NCBI GenBank assembly: GCA_903867585.1
Contig: CAIPRZ010000038.1
Location: 1-8,853, forward strand
Direction: 5' to 3'
DNA length: 8,853 nt
DNA from: an uncultured Chlamydiae bacterium
GTDB taxonomy: Bacteria > Chlamydiota > Chlamydiia > Chlamydiales > Rhabdochlamydiaceae
In this document: positions 6,028 to 8,853 of the stretch, one piece after another
How the letters are laid out: the number at the start of each line of letters is the position of its first letter
Position numbering within the stretch: the first letter of the stretch is position 1
Position numbers and translations under genes: made by a program
The notes under the pieces: generated by a model
Seen by the model: the letters and a program-made list of their open reading frames with translations, nothing else
Told to the model about the DNA's origin: nothing
The model's database searches: none

Positions 6028-7852
6028 GATCTTGCGGGAATACTTCCCGCTTTTTCTTTTGTTTTAGCCAGATGATAGTGATCACCCAAGCCGCAGACCA
6101 TACAAGGCTTCGCGGTAAAGTAACCGATGGACCTGTAGCTTGAGGTAACTCTCCAAATCGGGAACCCAATGGCCAGAAGATAACTTTAGGGCATCCTTTG
6201 AGATTATTTTCAGGGACAAAACCAAAAACTCTACTATCAGCGCTTTGAGCGTGGTTATCGCCTAAAACAAAATACATTTTATCAGGAATTTTTAAACCAA
6301 GACGGGCGATTTTTTCTTTATCTAAAGATCCATCGCTATTAATAGGAGCTCCAAGATCCATGAAGGGTTTGTAGCTTGGGTTGTATAGCTGTTTCTTCTT
6401 TTCCTGCGCAATGAAACTTGTAAGTTCTGGATCAGAGGAAGAAAGGAACGGGAGTCCCATGACGTAAAGCTCACCACGATTAAAATAGCTGTATCGTGGA
6501 GGAGCTATGTCTTGATAATCACCTGGAACAAAGTAACTAGTAAAATCGATACCTAAATTGAAAAATACCTCAAGAGCGGTGGCTGAATAACGATAAATAG
6601 GATGATCCTGATCTAGGAGCTTTGTAGTACCACCAAATACTACCTGATAAGCTTTCCCATAATAAAATTCATAGGTTCCATCGGGAATATGATGAAGGTG
6701 TGGAAGTTGTTTAGAGGTGAAGGGGGTAGAAGCTCCGTACCGTTTCAAAGCCCCATTTTTTACTTCAAAACGGGCGGTATAAAGGTTTTTAAACAGTTTT
6801 TTTCCAAGTATCTCATCAAGAGGAATCAATGAGGTTTGCAAAGCTAAAGGAGAGGATGATTGGTTAAAAAGGTCTTTAGAGATTTGAGGATTATGCCTTA
6901 GTTCTAAATAGAGCCCTTTTGATGAAAAAGTCGGATCGCTGGGATAGAGTTTATGTTTGGTACGTGTATTAAGAACACGCGCAGTGGCAAAATTTTCTAG
7001 ACCCCAAGGAGCGTTTGGGTTTTGACCAAACTGTGCTTTTTCATTTCTTAAATGGGATGGAATCGTAAAATCCCAAGATCCCGATTTATCATAGCTGATA
7101 AAAGGGGAGTTCATATGGTAGAGGGTATTACTTGTTAAATTAGACAAAGTCTCTTTTTCCCCTTGCCACTGAATAAAGGGGATATGATCGATTAAGGAGA
7201 TGTTTTGAGCTGAGAGTTCTGATGAGATATCATGCCCATTTTTATCGATACCAAAAATTTTACCACCATAAAAATAGATCGTATCGCCAGGTTTAGCAAT
7301 TAGTCTTTTAACGAGTAGTTTTTTTCCAGGAAATAGGAAAAAATAGCGAGTGTCGCTATCGGCTACATCCATATTTTCTGAGGTAAATACGCAGATACTT
7401 GAGCGCTTAACAAGATCGGGATCAAAATAAAAGTGTTTTGGAGTAAAAGGGACATTAAGAGAAAAATTGAGTTTAGAGACGGTTAAGTGATCGAGCTCTT
7501 TAATGGTTGGCCTCATGGATCCGGTTGGTACTTTATAAAGCTCAAACCACATTTGTCTTACAGCACAGGCTATCAAAAGGGCGTAGCTAGTAGTTAAAAA
7601 AAAGTGCTTCCACTTCTTGGAGCCTTTTAATTCTAATTTTTCTTTATGAAAGTTTTTGAAACGGGAAATTGTTTTCCAATCAAGAGGGGGATTTTGAGTA
7701 AGGATCTGATGTTGGAAAGATTCTAATTGAGATTTGATAAGAGCTTTATCTTCGAGCGAAAGGTAAGAGGCTGTGGTTTTGGCCATTTTAAGCGCTTGAA
7801 AATAGGCTTTTTTAGCCTTTTGACGGAGATAAAAATGATAAAGTGGGTTCAT
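6008..7852 (-). CDS. lepB: Type I signal peptidase, long chlamydial form
   Basis: This membrane protease removes signal peptides from exported proteins using a Ser-Lys dyad. The catalytic serine is Ser112 in VPTGSMRPT, just after a membrane segment at about 83-102. The catalytic lysine is Lys182 in LLVKRLIAKPGD. The conserved last box is LGDNHAQSADSR with G531-D532-N533 and D539-S540-R541. About 345 residues lie between the lysine box and GDN, far more than in E. coli LepB (324 aa in all); this insertion is typical of the ~630-aa chlamydial enzyme. A second hydrophobic stretch (about 581-595) followed by KQKKKR is near the C-terminus. The first 80 residues are a charged cytoplasmic extension. 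The ATG is preceded by AAAAGG at a good distance. It lies 36 nt after the gene upstream, so the two are probably co-transcribed. Confidence 0.96.
   Translation of the reverse strand: MNPLYHFYLRQKAKKAYFQALKMAKTTASYLSLEDKALIKSQLESFQHQILTQNPPLDWKTISRFKNFHKEKLELKGSKKWKHFFLTTSYALLIACAVRQMWFELYKVPTGSMRPTIKELDHLTVSKLNFSLNVPFTPKHFYFDPDLVKRSSICVFTSENMDVADSDTRYFFLFPGKKLLVKRLIAKPGDTIYFYGGKIFGIDKNGHDISSELSAQNISLIDHIPFIQWQGEKETLSNLTSNTLYHMNSPFISYDKSGSWDFTIPSHLRNEKAQFGQNPNAPWGLENFATARVLNTRTKHKLYPSDPTFSSKGLYLELRHNPQISKDLFNQSSSPLALQTSLIPLDEILGKKLFKNLYTARFEVKNGALKRYGASTPFTSKQLPHLHHIPDGTYEFYYGKAYQVVFGGTTKLLDQDHPIYRYSATALEVFFNLGIDFTSYFVPGDYQDIAPPRYSYFNRGELYVMGLPFLSSSDPELTSFIAQEKKKQLYNPSYKPFMDLGAPINSDGSLDKEKIARLGLKIPDKMYFVLGDNHAQSADSRVFGFVPENNLKGCPKVIFWPLGSRFGELPQATGPSVTLPRSLVWSAAWVITIIWLKQKKKREVFPQDLSLLDS
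6034..6060 (+). terminator. Intrinsic terminator of ileS
   Basis: GCGGGAA (6034-6040) and TTCCCGC (6044-6050) form a perfect 7-bp stem with a TAC loop, followed by TTTTTCTTTT. It starts seven bases after the ileS stop codon and lies inside the 3' coding part of lepB on the other strand. Confidence 0.88.
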
Positions 7853-7888
7853 AGGGGCCTTTTAAGACTATTTTTTAACAAGTATACC

Positions 7889-8853
7889 CTAAGGGCAAAT
7901 AAATACATCCTGGGTTCGGATAAAAAAGTCGGGATTTTTATCGGGATAAAATAATAAATGATAGCTTTTAGAGCGCTCAAGTTTTTGTTGCATCTCTTTT
8001 AAAGAGATTGTTAGATAAAAAAGATCTTTTTCCCCACAAGAAGAGAGCTGATATTTCAGGGGGATTTGTTTTTTGGTTTTAGGACATTCAGCCACTAAAT
8101 CAAAGTCTCTTCGTGATCTTGGGGCTTTAATTTTTATCAAAAGTAAATCTTTTTTATACTCAAATCCAGAAGCCAAAAGGAGCGGTTTTTTAGGGAGGGG
8201 TCTTAGATTTTGAAGAGCGAAATTATGACCAGAATCGACCCCTTTGAGTTTAAAACCATAGTGGCCGTTATTGATTTCAATCCAAGTAGGGAAGGGAAGA
8301 GAGGAATCGATTTGAGAAAAATACATTTCGATTCGGCATTTTGATAATAAACTCCCATCTTCATCCCAACGTCCTTCAAAGACATCATAGCTGGGTTTAT
8401 CATATTTAACCCCTTGAATCGTTAAAGGGGGACACCAGCATTTTCTAAAATCTTGATCAATAGGAGTTGGGCCTATTTTCTTTCTATCGCTTTCTTTTAC
8501 AAGAGATAATTTTAGGTTTAGTAACCCTTTAAGAAAAACATCTTGTTCTTGAAATTCTAAAAAGGTCTTTTCATTAAAATTATAGGCCTCTTCTAAAAAA
8601 CCGGTTTTTTTATCAAATTGAAAACTGATCCATGAAATGGGATAAGCTTTTCCAAATGAAGCCTTTTGCCAATTTTTAAAATTTTTCTCTAAGTCATGTT
8701 CGTGAAAAGTCATTTCATCGATAATTAAAACATCGCTGTCTAATTGGCGAACAAAAAGAAGGCAATAGTTTTTATCTTGCTCTGTAACGACATAATCGCC
8801 CACTTGAGCATGATCAAAACGCTCTTTAAGAGAGGTCGCTTCTAGAGAAAAGA
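7889..8853 (-). CDS. Conserved chlamydial-type hypothetical protein (5' end outside window)
   Basis: The frame stays open to the right edge, giving at least 321 residues; the GTG at 8803 is internal, since the residues before it (SLEATSLKERFDHAQ) read like protein and continue smoothly into VGDYVVTEQDKNYCLLF. I do not recognise a domain. There are no membrane segments in the visible part. The sequence alternates short hydrophobic and charged stretches, suggesting a mainly beta-strand protein, and holds several cysteines including CWCPP. Its position directly upstream of lepB and near ileS agrees with the conserved unknown gene found beside lepB in chlamydiae (the CT021 position in C. trachomatis, from memory). 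It ends with TAG 36 nt before lepB and has no terminator in between, so it is likely in one transcript with lepB. Any role in secretion is only guilt by association. Confidence 0.85.
   Translation of the reverse strand, partial: FSLEATSLKERFDHAQVGDYVVTEQDKNYCLLFVRQLDSDVLIIDEMTFHEHDLEKNFKNWQKASFGKAYPISWISFQFDKKTGFLEEAYNFNEKTFLEFQEQDVFLKGLLNLKLSLVKESDRKKIGPTPIDQDFRKCWCPPLTIQGVKYDKPSYDVFEGRWDEDGSLLSKCRIEMYFSQIDSSLPFPTWIEINNGHYGFKLKGVDSGHNFALQNLRPLPKKPLLLASGFEYKKDLLLIKIKAPRSRRDFDLVAECPKTKKQIPLKYQLSSCGEKDLFYLTISLKEMQQKLERSKSYHLLFYPDKNPDFFIRTQDVFICP

Noticed and set aside
7727..7954. Plus-strand open frame over the lepB start
   Set aside because: It overlaps lepB and the 3' end of the next gene in antisense and does not look like protein.
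8801..8803. GTG as start of the last gene
   Set aside because: The frame is open to the window end and the upstream residues read as normal protein, so the true start is outside the window.

Overview
The window looks like the chromosome of a member of the Chlamydiota outside the classical Chlamydia genus (a Parachlamydia/Waddlia/Simkania-type environmental chlamydia). The reasons are: a eukaryote-like isoleucyl-tRNA synthetase that starts and reads like chlamydial IleS; a very long (614 aa) type I signal peptidase of the chlamydial kind next to it; beside that, a protein sitting where chlamydiae carry a conserved unknown gene (CT021 neighbourhood, from memory); and a one-piece tmRNA whose two ends closely resemble chlamydial ssrA. 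The DNA is AT-rich. The genus assignment is inference.

Left part (1-836): the last ~135 codons of a large serine recombinase run rightward straight into the 3' end of a tmRNA gene (ssrA) on the minus strand. The encoded CCA of ssrA is missing and the sequence changes exactly at the end of its acceptor stem, so this is the edge of an integrated mobile element that used the ssrA 3' end as its target. The tmRNA is otherwise intact, encodes a tag ending LLAA, and has a good sigma70-type promoter. Back to back with it is a second promoter, reading right.

Middle (837-2928): a 355-aa unknown protein with three C-terminal hydrophobic segments converges, with a 4-nt overlap, on a 244-aa protein of a conserved, probably lysozyme-like, uncharacterised family on the minus strand. 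The 290 nt between that gene and ileS hold what reads as a decayed minus-strand gene (one in-frame stop and one probable homopolymer frameshift) plus two small inverted repeats in front of ileS.

Right part (2929-8853): ileS (+) and lepB (-) converge with a 20-nt overlap; the ileS terminator hairpin lies inside the lepB coding sequence. Upstream of lepB, 36 nt away and probably in the same operon, is a conserved-looking unknown protein that runs off the right edge of the window.

The housekeeping part (trans-translation, isoleucine charging, signal peptide cleavage) is ordinary. The most informative spots are the ssrA/recombinase junction and the decayed gene before ileS. I see no strong sign of a new multi-gene system.
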